DNA of 64,000 bases from Girardinichthys multiradiatus (Eukaryota; Chordata; Actinopteri; Cyprinodontiformes; Goodeidae): contig NC_061811.1 in the NCBI RefSeq assembly GCF_021462225.1, positions 8,705,663-8,769,662 on the forward strand, written 5' to 3'. Numbering within the stretch: the first letter of the stretch is position 1; each line of letters opens with the position of its first letter. A model generated the notes under the pieces. It was not told the origin of the DNA and did not search any database. It saw nothing but the letters and a program-made list of their open reading frames with translations. The position numbers and the translations under genes were made by a program. This document shows, piece by piece, positions 1 through 11,587 of the stretch.

Positions 1-479
1 TTGTTATTTCAAACAGTTATTTTTATTAAAGATACATGAGGTGAATCTTTAAAACCGTTATTCTGAATCCTGCTCCCCACCAAAGCATAGCAAGGGTTCA
101 ATATCTTTAAACCTTAATTTTTTCTTAATATGTTATATAAGTAAAATCCACATTTGTAATTCTTTAATGTTTCCATTACTACTTTACAATATATATATGC
201 CCCTTCACATTTAGTGACGTGTAGGGGGCTTGTTACAAAAAATGACTGGTATGAACATTTATTGGAACCCCTGACAATTCCAATAATAAAAAATATATCT
301 GAATCATTATTAATGTTTTAAGTTTTTAAGTTTATCAGCATTGAGATTTTTTTTGTAATAAATTACTTCTTGTTTCCCTTGCATATAAATATAATGTAAC
401 ACAGAGACATATTTCTTCAAAATTGGAAAGACAAGAGAACAAGTAATTTTAGCAAGGCAGGTTTTTATTGCTTTTTATT

Positions 480-720
480 GATTCATCTGATGGCAACAAG
501 AAAACAGCTCGTGGCCTAAACTTATCTACAGTCAAAGCAATGATTAATAAGTTTAAAACAACTGGAACTGGAACAGACAGCGGGACGAGGACCTGAGTTT
601 ATCTCTCCACACAGTGGAGGAGGGTGATAAGAGAGTTAAGACATCTTTGAAGCCTTTTTCTGTTAGAGAATGGCAGAACTTCAGTGCAAGATTATGCTGC
701 TGAACTAAAAGATTAATTCA
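480..720 (+). mobile_element. Degraded Tc1-like transposon remnant
   Basis: A short stretch has the wording of the N-terminal (helix-turn-helix) part of a fish Tc1-like transposase gene read on the plus strand, but frames are broken and no terminal repeats are visible. It lies to the left of the visible LRRC9 exons, presumably in an LRRC9 intron. The family assignment is from general resemblance only. Confidence 0.35.
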
Positions 721-1479
721 TTTTAAGGCTTTTCACAAATCTTTAGTAGGGATGCTGATACGTGTGGACTGGGCTGCAGATTTCAGTCACTTCTAGGCCA
801 TTAGATGCTCATATAACGCACACACAAATATATGGTTATATAACAGATGTAATTTAAAATATTTTACAACATGCCAACTAAAACAATGAGGGAACCAGTC
901 TATAACCTCTGTTTTGTTGGCCCTCACATTGACAGTACAAATATCAGAGATGCTGTTCAAAGCAAAAAAAAATTAATTCTTGGAGTCTGCGGTGAAAAGA
1001 GATGACACACTGAGCAGACAAAGGGACTAACATTTTTTCCTCTGACCCTGCAGTTATTAAACTTGCCTCTGCACAGTCAAAGACAATAATTACATTCCTT
1101 AAATCGAAGCTGGAGAAGGAGAAAAGGTGAACTACTGGAAAAAGAGCTGTCAAAATGGCCTTGTTAGAAACAACAAGGCTGTGTCCTCTGTATGGCAAGG
1201 CTCTGAATGCATGCAGGAAACACAAAGCTGACATTAACTTTTTAACGGAGTTGAACTATTGAAATAAAAGCTCTTTATTTGTGAATGTGTGATTAAAAAC
1301 CTCACTGTTCTGCTCAGTGTGAAAGGAAAATCTTGTTCTGTCAGTCAGAAATAACTGAAACAAATCTGGCCAAGAGCAGAACACCTCAGTAGAAAACTCC
1401 ATTTGTCTAACTCTGTATTATATGACGCTAGATAAAAAAAGAACAACCTTTTCTTCTCATGTGTTTTCTGTTTTAGGCC

Positions 1480-2530
1480 TGATAGGTTAATACACAACAG
1501 CTGAATTAAATGGAGGTATGCCTGTGAATGTATTTTATGGCAATGTCACAAACATGCTCCTTTCTTCTCACACATCATAGCAAAATGAAAAGAAATCAGG
1601 CAAAATGTCATTAAGAGAACTGTGGATCTTCACAAGTCTGGTTTATCCTTGGGTTGTGGGGAGCTGATGCTTATCTCCAGGGGTCTACAGGTGAGAGGCA
1701 ACAGTGCTACCAACTGTGCCACAATGCAGTTAAAGTTGCAAACAATCATGCAAACATGTATACAAAATAACCACTATTATAATGTTCTGATATCATACTG
1801 TTTAGGACGGATAAACGTACAAACCCCAGAACTAAAGCAAAACCCTTGTGAAGAGAGTCCAGTACAGACCTGGGCTTAAAAGCCACTCAGCAAGGAAGAA
1901 GCCATTACCCAGATATCAGTTTGCAAATGCACTCTGGGACAAATACCTTAATTTTTGGAGACACGTCCTGTGGTCTGATGAAACTAAAACAGCACATTGA
2001 CAGTTTGGTCATAATGATCATCATCACATTTATAGAAAAAGGAGTTTGCATGCAAGCGTTGCAAGTGCAGAGGTGGCAGCATCATGTTGTTGGGGTGTTT
2101 TGCTGAAGGAGGGACTGGTGCACTTCACAAAATAGATGATATCATGAGGATATAACAATATACAGAAATATTGAATCAAGATCTCAAGACATCAGCATGG
2201 AAGTTAAAGCTTGGACACCAAAGGGTCTTCTAAATGAATGACAATGACCTTCAGCTCATTGCTAAGTTAGTAACAACAGTATGCTTAAAGACAAACAAAG
2301 TCAATGTTTCCATCACAAAGCCCTGAACTCAGTTACACCAGCTCTGTCAGGAGGAATGGGAATTTCTAAAATCGTTTTTCTCATTATTCTGGCATTTACC
2401 AAACAGAAATAATTGTGGTAATCCCATCTGACCTGAAGCAAGAAAGGTTTTGTCTGATTTAAGGTCAGAGTGATTTTTGTTTTATAAGCTTTATGCACAT
2501 TTCTGACTTTAGCTGTACATCAAACGTACA
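1480..2530 (+). mobile_element. Fossil Tc1-like DNA transposon
   Basis: Blocks in the right order resemble a fish Tc1 element: the leader and start region near 1480-1640, the middle with the 'CCTGTGGTCTGATGAAAC' block near 1966-1983, the 'GGTGGCAGCATCATGTTG' block near 2072-2090, and a 3' tail up to about 2530. The reading frame is broken throughout and a foreign or rearranged stretch interrupts it near 1650-1730. It is an old inactive copy, probably in the LRRC9 intron after exon 6. Confidence 0.75.
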
Positions 2531-2786
2531 CACCAGCACGGAGCTACTGTATCAAAAACGCCTGCATCTTTAGAGATGACTGAGATGGTGAAATTATAAA
2601 CCACACTTCTCTGCACCTCCATAGACGTCGTCTTAGTGCTGCAGAAATTATTGGAAAAATCTGAACTGACCTCCCAACAAAAATTCAGAAATGACCTTTT
2701 GTCAAACCAAGGATTTTAATAAGATTAAAATAAGCATACCTTTAGAAGAAAGAATCTGAAGGATATGTTTTGGTCTTCAGTCTTAC

Positions 2787-5700
2787 CTTAAAGAAGCAGA
2801 TCTTGTTCCCGGACAGATTGAGAATCTCAAGGTTGACATTGGGATCAAGGTTGTGCCCTAAATAAATAGAGAAATGAAACAAATATTTATTTTTTGTAAA
2901 AGCTTGCCGAATTTCCATCAAATGTTACAAAGAGGGAGGATTCAGCAGTCCCACCTATCTTTTCAATGGAGTTGTCAGAAAGGTTTAGTTCCCTCAGATT
3001 GTTCATTGTGTTCAGGCCCTTCAAAGAGATAAATAACAGGACTAGTCAGACAAAACATAGTAAATCAAATTCAGAAAGACAGATATTAAATAGAATTTAT
3101 TGTTCCAACCTGAATCTTAGTGATGCAATTATTATTCAGCCACAGAACAATCAGGTTGCCTTGCAGCTCCAAATTATTTATTTCTTGGATCTGATTATCA
3201 TACAGGTACAGTTTTTCCAGCTGGTTACAGTTCTGCAGTCCGGATATCTCCTGTGGTAAAGGCAATGTTGCACAGGTCATTCCCTGATTTCACTCCATGC
3301 TTGAAAAATGTTCTGATTTCAGAGTTTCACCCAATGAGACGACCCCCTGACAGGCACACAGACAAAAGAATATCATCTGGGGCCTCACGTACAAAGACAA
3401 ATAGGTTTCCTACTGAAACATTTTTCACATTTAACCCTTAAAAAAATCAGAAGGACACTTTATTTATGTTTTTATTTTCAACAGATCCATAGGTTTATGG
3501 TGCAACTTGACTGACTCCCAAGGTGCATGAAGAGGGACAAACATCAGGTGATGTGAATACTCCAGCAACACTTGAAATACCAGGAAACAACATTAGTAGC
3601 AGGTCAACAAGTTTCATCTTGTGGTCGAAACATTTGAATTTGAAGCGGTTCAGTCCAGAGACTATTGGGCACTGGTTCAACCAATCAGCAACCACCATCC
3701 CCTGGACCTTTGGTGTTCGCAGACAGATGCTGCAGATCTTCTATAAGTCTGTTGTGGAGAGTGTGATCTCTTCTGCCATCATCTGCTGGGGAAGCAGCAT
3801 CAGAGCCAGGAACTTAAAAAAGCTCAACAAGCTGATAAAGAAGGCTGGTTCTGTTCTGGGGACTCCTCTGGAACCTCTGGAGATCATTGTGGAAAGAAGG
3901 ATTCTTCATAAAATGAAGAACATTATGGAGAATCCTGAGCATCCTCTTCATGAGACTGTCCTACAACAACAGAGTGTCTTCAGTCAGAGGCTTCTTCAGA
4001 TCTGCTGTAAGACGGAGCGCTACAGGAGATCCTTCCTGCCCACAGCCATCAGCATCTACAACGGCTCTTTGAAGAAACCTTCATAATATGAGCTACAACA
4101 ACATTTAATTTCCCTTTGGGATTAATAAAGTATTTTTGAATTTACACTTTAATTGAATTTGAATGCTGATTGGTGAGCTTGTTTATGTGTGAATGTGTGA
4201 TTGGTTCATTTACTTTTCTGTATTGGACGTTTTTATTTAAACACAAACTGGGTGTTTTTAAAGACCCTGATGAAAGCCACAGGCTGGAATGCATTGGTCT
4301 GCTAATTGAGTTGATTCTTAATGTTTTAAGTCTTGCTGGAGTCCTCTTCTCACTGTGTTTCATTGTTTAGCAACATTTTGACGTGGATATAGCTGAAATC
4401 TGCCTGAGGATATTTATTTAAAAATAAATCAGAACCGTCTTTGTCAGTTTCTGAAATAAGCTTAAATTGGTTTTACTACTAGAACACATTTGTTACTAAT
4501 GACAAAATATTCTCCATTTGAAAACGTTATTCTGGGTCCCTATTTTATTCTAATGTTTTGGAACAATAACTATCAATTTGTTATTGTTATATTTATCCAC
4601 CAGATGACGCTACGTCCCCCCAGTCAGAACAGTCAGCAAAATTTCGCACTGTCTACTATTTTATGTTACTGAAATATAAATGTGTTTCGATAATGATGCT
4701 GAATAATGGTGTGTGTGTGTGTGTAATGTATTTTCATCAGAATATATTTTTTCATCTTCATATAAACATTTTAGGCTAAAGTAGTTTTACAAGACCTAAA
4801 TTTAGTATTTTTGATTGATTTTATTTTTTCAATAAAAAATAGTTGAGGCAAGTAAACATTTAAGGTTGAAATAGTTTTAAGTGACATATTTAAACTGAAG
4901 AAAATATATTTAGAAATCTTTTCTCAGCAGTTTTTGCAAAGTGGGCATTTGCTTCGGGGTTTTAAAGGTTTTTTTAAGGCTTAAATTGAGAAAACTGCAT
5001 CTGCACAAACAAAAAGAGAAACTTTGTATATTATGAGCTAGTGTCACTCTCTAAAAAGCATAAAGACTTGTAAAAACACAGACTAGAGAAGAAGTTTTAC
5101 TTTATGTGCAACATCACATCAGGTATAACCAAGATGGCGCCGCAGATGGTCGCCTCGGCGTGTTGGTGCGCATTGTTTTGTTTTCTCTTCACTTCATCCT
5201 TCGGCACCTGGACTCCACAGGAACCTACGCCAGGATCCTGTTTGTGGATTTCAGCTCTGTCTTCAACACCATCGTCCCAGCTCTGCTCCAGGAGAAGCTC
5301 TCCCAGCTGAGTGTGCCCGACTCCACCTGCAGGTGGATCACTGACTTCCTGTCTGACAGGAAGCAGCGCGTGAGGCTGGGGAAGCACGTCTCTGACTCCC
5401 TGACCATCAGCACCGGTTCCCTCCAAGGCTGTGTTCTCTCTCCTCTGCTCTTCTCCCTGTACACCAACAGCTGCACCTCCAGTCACCAGTCTGTCAAGCT
5501 TCTGAAGTTTGCGGACGACACCACCCTGATCGGACTCATCTCTGATGGTGACGAGTCCGCGTACAGATGGGAGGTGGACCATCTGTTGGACTGGGGCAGC
5601 CAGAACAACCTTGAGCTCAACGCTCTAAAGACAGTGGAGATGGTTGTGAACTTCAGGCAGAACCCAGCCCCACCTGCCCCCATCACCCTCTGTGACTCCA

Positions 5701-8503
5701 CAATTGACACTGTGGAATCTTTCCGCTTCCTGGGAACCATCATCTCCCAGGATCTCAAGTGGGAGCCAAACATCAGCTCCCTCATCAAGAAAGCCCAGCA
5801 GAGGATGTTCTTCCTGCGGCAGCTGAAGAAATTCAACCTGCCAAAGACTATGATGGTGCACTTCTACACAGCCATCATTGAGTCCATCCTCACCTCCTCC
5901 ATCACCATCTGGTACGCCGCTGCTACAGCCAAGGATAAGGGCAGGCTGCAGCGTGTCATTCGGTCTGCTGAGAAGGTGATTGGCTGCAGTCTACAGTCGC
6001 TCCAGGAACTGTACACCTCCAGGACCCTGAAGCGGGCAGGGAAGATTCTGGCTGATCCCTCCCACCCTGGTCACAGACTCTTTGAGACTCTCCCCTCTGG
6101 CAGGAGGTTGCGGTCCATCCGGACCAAAACCTCACGCCACAAGAACAGTTTTTTCCCATCTGCCACCAGCCTGGTTAACAAAGCCCGGAAACCACCCTGA
6201 CACTCCCCCTCCCTCATAGCATCTCCCTGACGTCCATTCGGCATGCATGTCTGAGCGTTAAGCCGGCCCACCTCGCCAAAACGTAGGTTGGCTAAACTTG
6301 CACATTATATCTAATTCATACAATGATGGAACGAAAATGTGTTAAGCTTACTTAAACAAATTAATCCTGTCATAATGCTTTACGGTGTGTGCCGTATTCA
6401 ACTCCAGTCACAGCAGGAGAAAGGTTTCTTGCAGCAACCAGTTCACATCAGTAACACACCCTCTAGATGTCATCAACAGCTCAGTAATAGCAGAAATATG
6501 CATACACCAGTCATGGAGTTGCTGTGGAGCTGCACACACCTCCACAGTCAGGCTATTTTCGTTGCATCCGAACTCTTGTGTGGAAAAAGGGCGTACATTA
6601 TTGAATTTGCATCTACACACCCCTTTCCTGTCCCCTGGACATTTTAAGTTAACACAAGTCTATTGTATGTTGTGGTTTTTGTTTGTTTTTGTAAAGAACA
6701 GATTTATAGACCACTTACAGTGAGATGGCACTGAACGATCCAGAGCTCCTGGAGCATCGGAGAGCCATCAAGTCCTTCTATTTGGTTAATGTTCTGGTCC
6801 ACGATGGTGAGCTGGCAGAGATTTGGGAAGTAGGAGAGCCCAACCATCCGAGGGAAACCAGAGAAGAAGATCTCCAGTGACCTGATGCTGCTCCCTTCAG
6901 ATGCTATTTTTTCATAGGACAGCCCATTCACCGAGCACTGGCCAGGAAAAATAAACAGATTTACTTCGGATGAAATTATTATTCTTTTTCTAGAGTGGAA
7001 CAATTACACAATGTGCAACTGCAAAATATATTTTAAAACAAGAATTGGCTGCACAAGTTTACATTTATCGTGAATTAAATTATATATACAGGCTATAAAA
7101 AAATACACACATACCCAACTAATATCTGCTTAAATATTCAAGCTGGGCTTCAGTCACACACTTTTTGAAACTTCAGTAAGCTTCTGGCATCATTCTGGCA
7201 AGACACTGGACCACTGATATTTGCAGAACATCTAAACTGGCTAGTTTCCTGACTTTTAATCATATTCCATAAACTTTTACAGGACTCAGATGCAGTTTTG
7301 GAAAGCCATTCCAGAAGCTTAGTCAGATTATCCTGTCCTAAACCAGTTTATATGTGTGTTTGAGATCATTGTCCTACTGGAACACCCAACTGTGTCCAAG
7401 CTTTAAACATCCAACCAGTCCTCTTTTATTTCATCTACTTTGTGCAATGCAACTGTATAACAGGCAGTGAAATAGCCCCACAGCATGATGCTGCCACCAC
7501 AATGCTTGACAGTTGGTCCAGTGTTCTCAGGTTGGAAAGCCTCTTCATATAGTTTATGTCATTGTACCTTAAACAGCTAAGCTTCTCTCCAGAGGGCATT
7601 TGGTTTGTTCATGTGAGCAGCTGCAGATTTCAGTCCATCATTTACTAGTGATACTGGTGCATTTCACAACGTGGATGGAATATAAGAATGAGGACTACCT
7701 CCATATTTTTTAACCTCACCACAAATCTACAGCGAGATGGTTGAAACATGGACACAGTTAAGTGTTTCAGCAGGACAAAGATGGCAAGTTAGAGGCTGTT
7801 TCTGTGCCAGAAAATGTACCAGTTTAATTAAACTTTACCAATTCTGCCAGAGAAAAGTGATTGAATATCCAATGAAACGATGCTAGATGCTATAAATATC
7901 ATGTGGTCGGGGTGTAGCTTTGTTAAGGCACATTTAACCAAATACTAGTGGGAGTGTATGGATAAATTAAAGCCTGTACGTATAAATAGGAGAAAATCCA
8001 AAATTCAAACTTGGGTACCAATTCTTGTTTTTAAACGTAATTGTTTGTTGTATAATTATTCCAGCCTGAACAGAAGAAACATTCAAATACATAATTTAAT
8101 GTCCCACATTCATCCCCTATAGGATCAGAACATCGTATTTTTGTTTTTATTTTCTAGTATCACAGCTATATCTTAAACAGTCTTCTACTCACCAGTTTTT
8201 TAACCACCTCCTCCTCCTCAAAATGTTTCTTCTTTTTATCAATGAGCAGCATAACTCTACAAAAACACAGAAAACATCTTCTGTCCAATATTAAAAAAAT
8301 AAAAGGGAAAAGAATGGATGCACCAAACTGTAAAACCAAACAAGTGGATGTTAACTTTGCAAAATCAGGCTACATCTCTGAAGAACACTACGTGAGTTTA
8401 AACGCCTCATTTAACTGACAGAGAGAATAATGCACTCAAGTTCGTCTTTACGGTGAATAAAATCCGCCCTGTTGTCCACGGAGGGGACACTGCGAAGGTC
8501 CAT
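2787..8503 (-). CDS. lrrc9: LRRC9, leucine-rich repeat containing 9 (N-terminal part)
   Basis: Six exons on the minus strand, in order 8503-8452, 8254-8193, 6937-6719, 3250-3110, 3018-2955 and 2857-2787, join with GT-AG borders and consistent phases into 203 codons. The protein runs from a short charged start (four lysines then four glutamates) into the LRRC9 signature (CSVNGLSYEK, LEIFFSGFPRMVGLSYFPN) and then SDS22-like leucine-rich repeats (LEKLYLYDNQIQEI, LRELNLSDNSIEKI, LEILNLSGNKICFF). These repeats usually make a protein-binding solenoid; the molecular role of LRRC9 is poorly known. The gene leaves the window on the left: no further exon was recognised in 1-2786. The ATG at 8503 is the least certain point; it is joined in frame using the acceptor ending at 8255. 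A start at 8252 is the alternative. Divergent placement with RTN1 matches the human LRRC9-RTN1 neighbourhood as I remember it. Confidence 0.85.
3480..4140 (+). mobile_element. LINE 3' fragment (CR1/L2/Rex1-like), reverse-transcriptase C-terminus
   Basis: An open frame at 3523-4086 carries the region after the reverse-transcriptase core, with the typical wording of fish CR1/L2-type LINEs: an FYKSVVESV segment, ICWGSS, an LNKLIKKAGSVLG segment, an ERRILHKM segment and a final RRSFLPTAISIYN motif. It stops just before a 3' tail with TTTGGGATTAATAAAG and TTGAATT-type repeats (about 4110-4160). The catalytic FADD box is absent, so this is a 5'-truncated dead insertion. It lies in an LRRC9 intron, opposite to the gene. 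Exact clade is uncertain. Confidence 0.75.
4709..4724. repeat. (GT)n microsatellite
   Basis: A run of about eight GT dinucleotides in an AT-rich part of the LRRC9 intron between the two LINE fragments. The rest of 4150-5090 shows nothing recognisable. Confidence 0.8.
5128..6210 (+). mobile_element. Internally deleted L2-like LINE with reverse-transcriptase fragment
   Basis: A continuous frame (5106-6200, 364 codons) contains the C-terminal half of a LINE reverse transcriptase: ILFVDFSSVFNT, GSLQGCVLSPLLF, the catalytic box LLKFADDTTLIG at about 5493-5530, then the downstream WYAAATAKDK and SFFPSATSLVN segments. The start of the frame, around ACCAAGATGGCGCCGC (5128-5143), looks like a LINE 5' end rather than polymerase, so the endonuclease and the first half of the polymerase appear to be missing. 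It lies antisense in an LRRC9 intron. It cannot be autonomous because no endonuclease is present. Clade is inferred from the C-terminal wording. Confidence 0.75.
7120..7800 (-). mobile_element. Fossil Tc1-like transposon, mostly antisense
   Basis: Reverse-complement Tc1-family wording is visible, for example 'CACAGCATGATGCTGCCACCAC' near 7480-7502 (the GGGSIMLWG block) and 'ATCATTGTCCTACTGGAACA' near 7363. The last 150 bases look rearranged. Many indels and no open frame. It lies in the LRRC9 intron between exons 2 and 3. Confidence 0.6.
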
Positions 8504-8531
8504 CAGCTCGTATCCAGACACAGCGCGTCTG

Positions 8532-8546
8532 GTTGCTATGGGAGAC
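8532..8546. promoter_or_regulatory. RFX X-box-like motif upstream of LRRC9
   Basis: GTTGCTATGGGAGAC fits the X-box pattern RYYNYY-N(1-3)-RRNRAC and lies about 30 bases upstream of the proposed LRRC9 ATG, in a GC-rich stretch (about 8460-8590) that looks like the 5' leader/promoter. X-boxes bound by RFX factors commonly drive cilium-related genes. Binding is inferred. Confidence 0.45.
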
Positions 8547-8659
8547 GGGTGAAACTTCTCTGAGCTGCCAGATGAGGGCGCAGCACTGCAAGATATGGTT
8601 CTTGTAATAATCGAACGATAATGTTTGGCAAGCCGTTAGAATATTTAATCATGTCAACC

Positions 8660-11300
8660 GATGAGCGCTTACTTTTTTACAACATCCACATCAGAATTCT
8701 CCTCGGTCCAAAAGTACTTCCTAGGTGTGAAATCTGTATTTCAAGATCCCTAAAACTGAGATTTTACTGAGAAAAGTTAAACAATTCCTAAAATTCCTTG
8801 AAAGGGTTTAGGTGGTTGTCTATAATCTGTAGGCTAATCAACCAATCAACCAGATTTAATTTAATGAAAACAGTAAAATGTAAGACACCGTGCTTCACAG
8901 AATTAAAAAAAACCCTAAATGATTAATCAGCAATAATCACCACAAAGAAGTAAAATTATTATTATTCACACATAATAAAATGTCATTTGAAATGCAAAAA
9001 TGAAGAAATACAATTCGCTGTGAACTAGAGACTAACAATATATAATACAAGATAACGCACAAGATAATATACTTCAACCATAAGAAACATTATTATAGAT
9101 AAAACATAAAATTTCATCTAACTTCTGATAAGAATTGATATAGCAGAAAAAATAGATTGAAATGAAACTATTAATAAATGCATATGGATAAAATTAAGAT
9201 TACAATACAACCAAAAGAAAGTTAATAAAAACTTATTTTGTTTCTTTTTTGCTCTCTCATAATTCAGTCATTTCTACAGTAAAAATGAATGTTTAAATAT
9301 CCAAAATAACTTTTTCCCTATCAGAGTCCTATCGCACAAGAAGTGATCACTCTTCCCATTCATGTGAATTGGGCTTGTGGATAAATGGAAGTTATCCACA
9401 AATACGTTCTTCCATCTCAGAGTGAACTTTGTGAATATCTAAAATAGTTTTTTACAAGGTTAAACTCACATTTCATATTCCCACAATGTATTTGTCGTTT
9501 CTAGTCTCACTTACTTTATGTTGAAAAGCATCCTTAGAGGAGCACTTTACTTTTACACTGAATCCCATTGTGTGAATATCTTTATATCTGGACTAAAACT
9601 GGACTCTGGCAGGCAACGACGCCTCACAGCTTAAAGTGCTGGGTTCAGGATCCGGATGGAGTCTTTCCCGGTGCTCTCACTGAGCATGTGTGGGTTATCT
9701 TGAGGTGCTTTTTCGTCCTACAGTAAAAAATATTAGATTAACTGGTGAGTCTATATAAGTATGCTGTTTTGTTTTTGTTTTTTTTTATCTTGTGTGACTT
9801 TTTGTGATGCATGGTGACCTGTCCTGGTTGTAAAGCACCTCCACCCTCCTCCAGGGTGAACAGAAAAAGGCCACCAGCCAGACAGGATGGATGCAGACAG
9901 TGTATTGCCAGATTGAATGGGAAACAGATTTGAATTATGTTGTAATGGGACTGAATGGATTAGACTGAATTAACAGTGACTTGTAAAATAATTGATCCAT
10001 TGATCTTTTAGACATTTTACTATCACTATTGTTCTGACAGACCAACACAAAGAATATAATCAAAAATGTAATTTAATCTATACAAAATTAAAAGTCACAT
10101 ATACCTCATTACACAAGCATCAATATATCTTTCATGCATTTATTTCTGTTAATTTTAATGGTTATTGTTTACAGCTTATGAACACCCCAAATTCAGTTTC
10201 TCAGAAAAGTTTAACATTAAAACAGATAAGAATGATTTTTTTGTTTTTAATTGACATGTTATGTAATGAAGTAAAGCCACAAAGGCCTTTGATAAAGAAG
10301 CTGGCTCTTCACAGAGTGCTATATAAAAATAAAGTTGAGAAAGGAAGTTGAGTGGAAGGAAAAGGTGTGGACTGTGCCCAAGAGGATGCATGATCCAATG
10401 AGGAATCTCTTAAGGGTGACTTGAAGGTCAGGGGTGTGGCTGCAGAGGTTGGTGAAGAGGCTCAGGAGGAAGGTGGGGAGAAACCCACAGAGCAGCATTT
10501 GATGATGACCCAGGGACACAGGGTTTGGCTAAGAAGCTTTAGAAGAAACGCAAGAGGCCACACTGGAAGTAAAACTAATCTAATGCTCACAGGGTAACTT
10601 GTGGACAGGTCCTCCTGGACCACCTCATAGGGCTTGAACTCATGCTCTGGTAGAAGCGGCTCATCACCGTTTCACCAAACCTAAGCAGCATTTTGAGGAA
10701 CCTGTGATCTTAGTAGAATATTTCAATCAAGTTTTACCTATTTTTTTTATAGTGTTTCTAAATTTAAGGTTGGTTTGTGTGCTTTTACAAAAAGAAGACT
10801 TAATGACTCTCACACTGGATTAAATAGTCCCTCTTTTAGGGACACAGTTTGAATAGTTCACTGACCAATTGGTCAAATGCAGTCCTTACTGGGGGCTTGC
10901 TCCCCTTTGACTGGCTTTGAAATCTCAATAACAATGGAAAGCAGGTTTGGGGTGCTAATGATAGATTAAGTTATTTAAGTTATTTGGGGAACTTATGCCA
11001 TGCAGTGGCGCCATTTCGGAAAGCTTTTGCCGTATTATTAGATGATAAACTAACTTGCCATACATAAAACAGATCCCTAAAAATGCCAAACACAGTACTC
11101 TCACTTCCTTCTTTAACATCTATTCATTTTATTTTATGACCTATTTATTAATTATCATAGTCAGATTCTATCTACCTTTTGGTTTTCTGGGTGGTGATTG
11201 TGTGCAAGTATCACCCATTTATTTACTGACGTGTTGCTTCTGTGTGCAGTTTATTATGAAGGTGTGAGCTCTTTGATATATTTATCCCTCATGGAGAGCC
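8660..11300. other. LRRC9-RTN1 intergenic spacer
   Basis: An AT-rich spacer between the divergent genes LRRC9 and RTN1. No protein-coding signal was recognised; the small open frames at 10176-10519 and 11055-11267 lack homology or splice context. A degenerate copy of a common fish interspersed repeat lies at about 9596-9960. Any shared regulatory elements are not recognisable by eye. Confidence 0.6.
9596..9960 (+). repeat. Degenerate fish interspersed repeat
   Basis: The order 'GCCTCACAGC...TGGGTTC', 'GAGCATGTGTGGGTT', 'GGTGACCTGTCC' and a final 'CAGGATGGATG' follows a short repeat very common in teleost genomes (the 'GCCTCACAGCAAG...GGTTCGA' type). It is heavily mutated and partly deleted. 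Whether it is a SINE or a non-autonomous DNA element cannot be decided here. Confidence 0.45.
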
Positions 11301-11318
11301 AAGCCTGAGTCTCCAGCA

Positions 11319-11326
11319 TGACGTCA
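11319..11326. promoter_or_regulatory. Consensus CRE upstream of RTN1-A
   Basis: TGACGTCA is a perfect palindromic cAMP-response element, about 260 bases upstream of the RTN1-A ATG and at the edge of a GC-rich, CpG-containing promoter-like stretch (about 11330-11800). CREB/ATF binding would fit a neuronally expressed gene, but use of the site is inferred. Confidence 0.55.
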
Positions 11327-11587
11327 GCGTCGGATCAGTGAACTAAAACAATCAACCTCTCTCCTCTGCTCCTGTTCCCGAACCGACCGCTCAGGCTGCA
11401 GAGGCTCAGCTCCAAACCCCCCCAGACTCGGCGAACACACACCCGGGTCCAGCAGCTGCGTTGCTGTCGTTGTCTCTCCACTTCCCACCCCCCCTTCCTC
11501 CGCACTCGGTTCTCGGCGCGACCATCCAGCCCCTTACAGCACCAGAAGGAGCAGAACGGCACCGTCTGTCCGACCACACGAACCAGC

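Noticed and set aside
1..2786. Search for further LRRC9 exons
   Set aside because: Only Tc1-type remnants and AT-rich intron were seen; no LRR-coding exon with splice sites.
9640..9665. tRNA-like box B (GGTTCAGGATCC)
   Set aside because: No box A at the right distance and no cloverleaf; it is part of a degenerate interspersed repeat.
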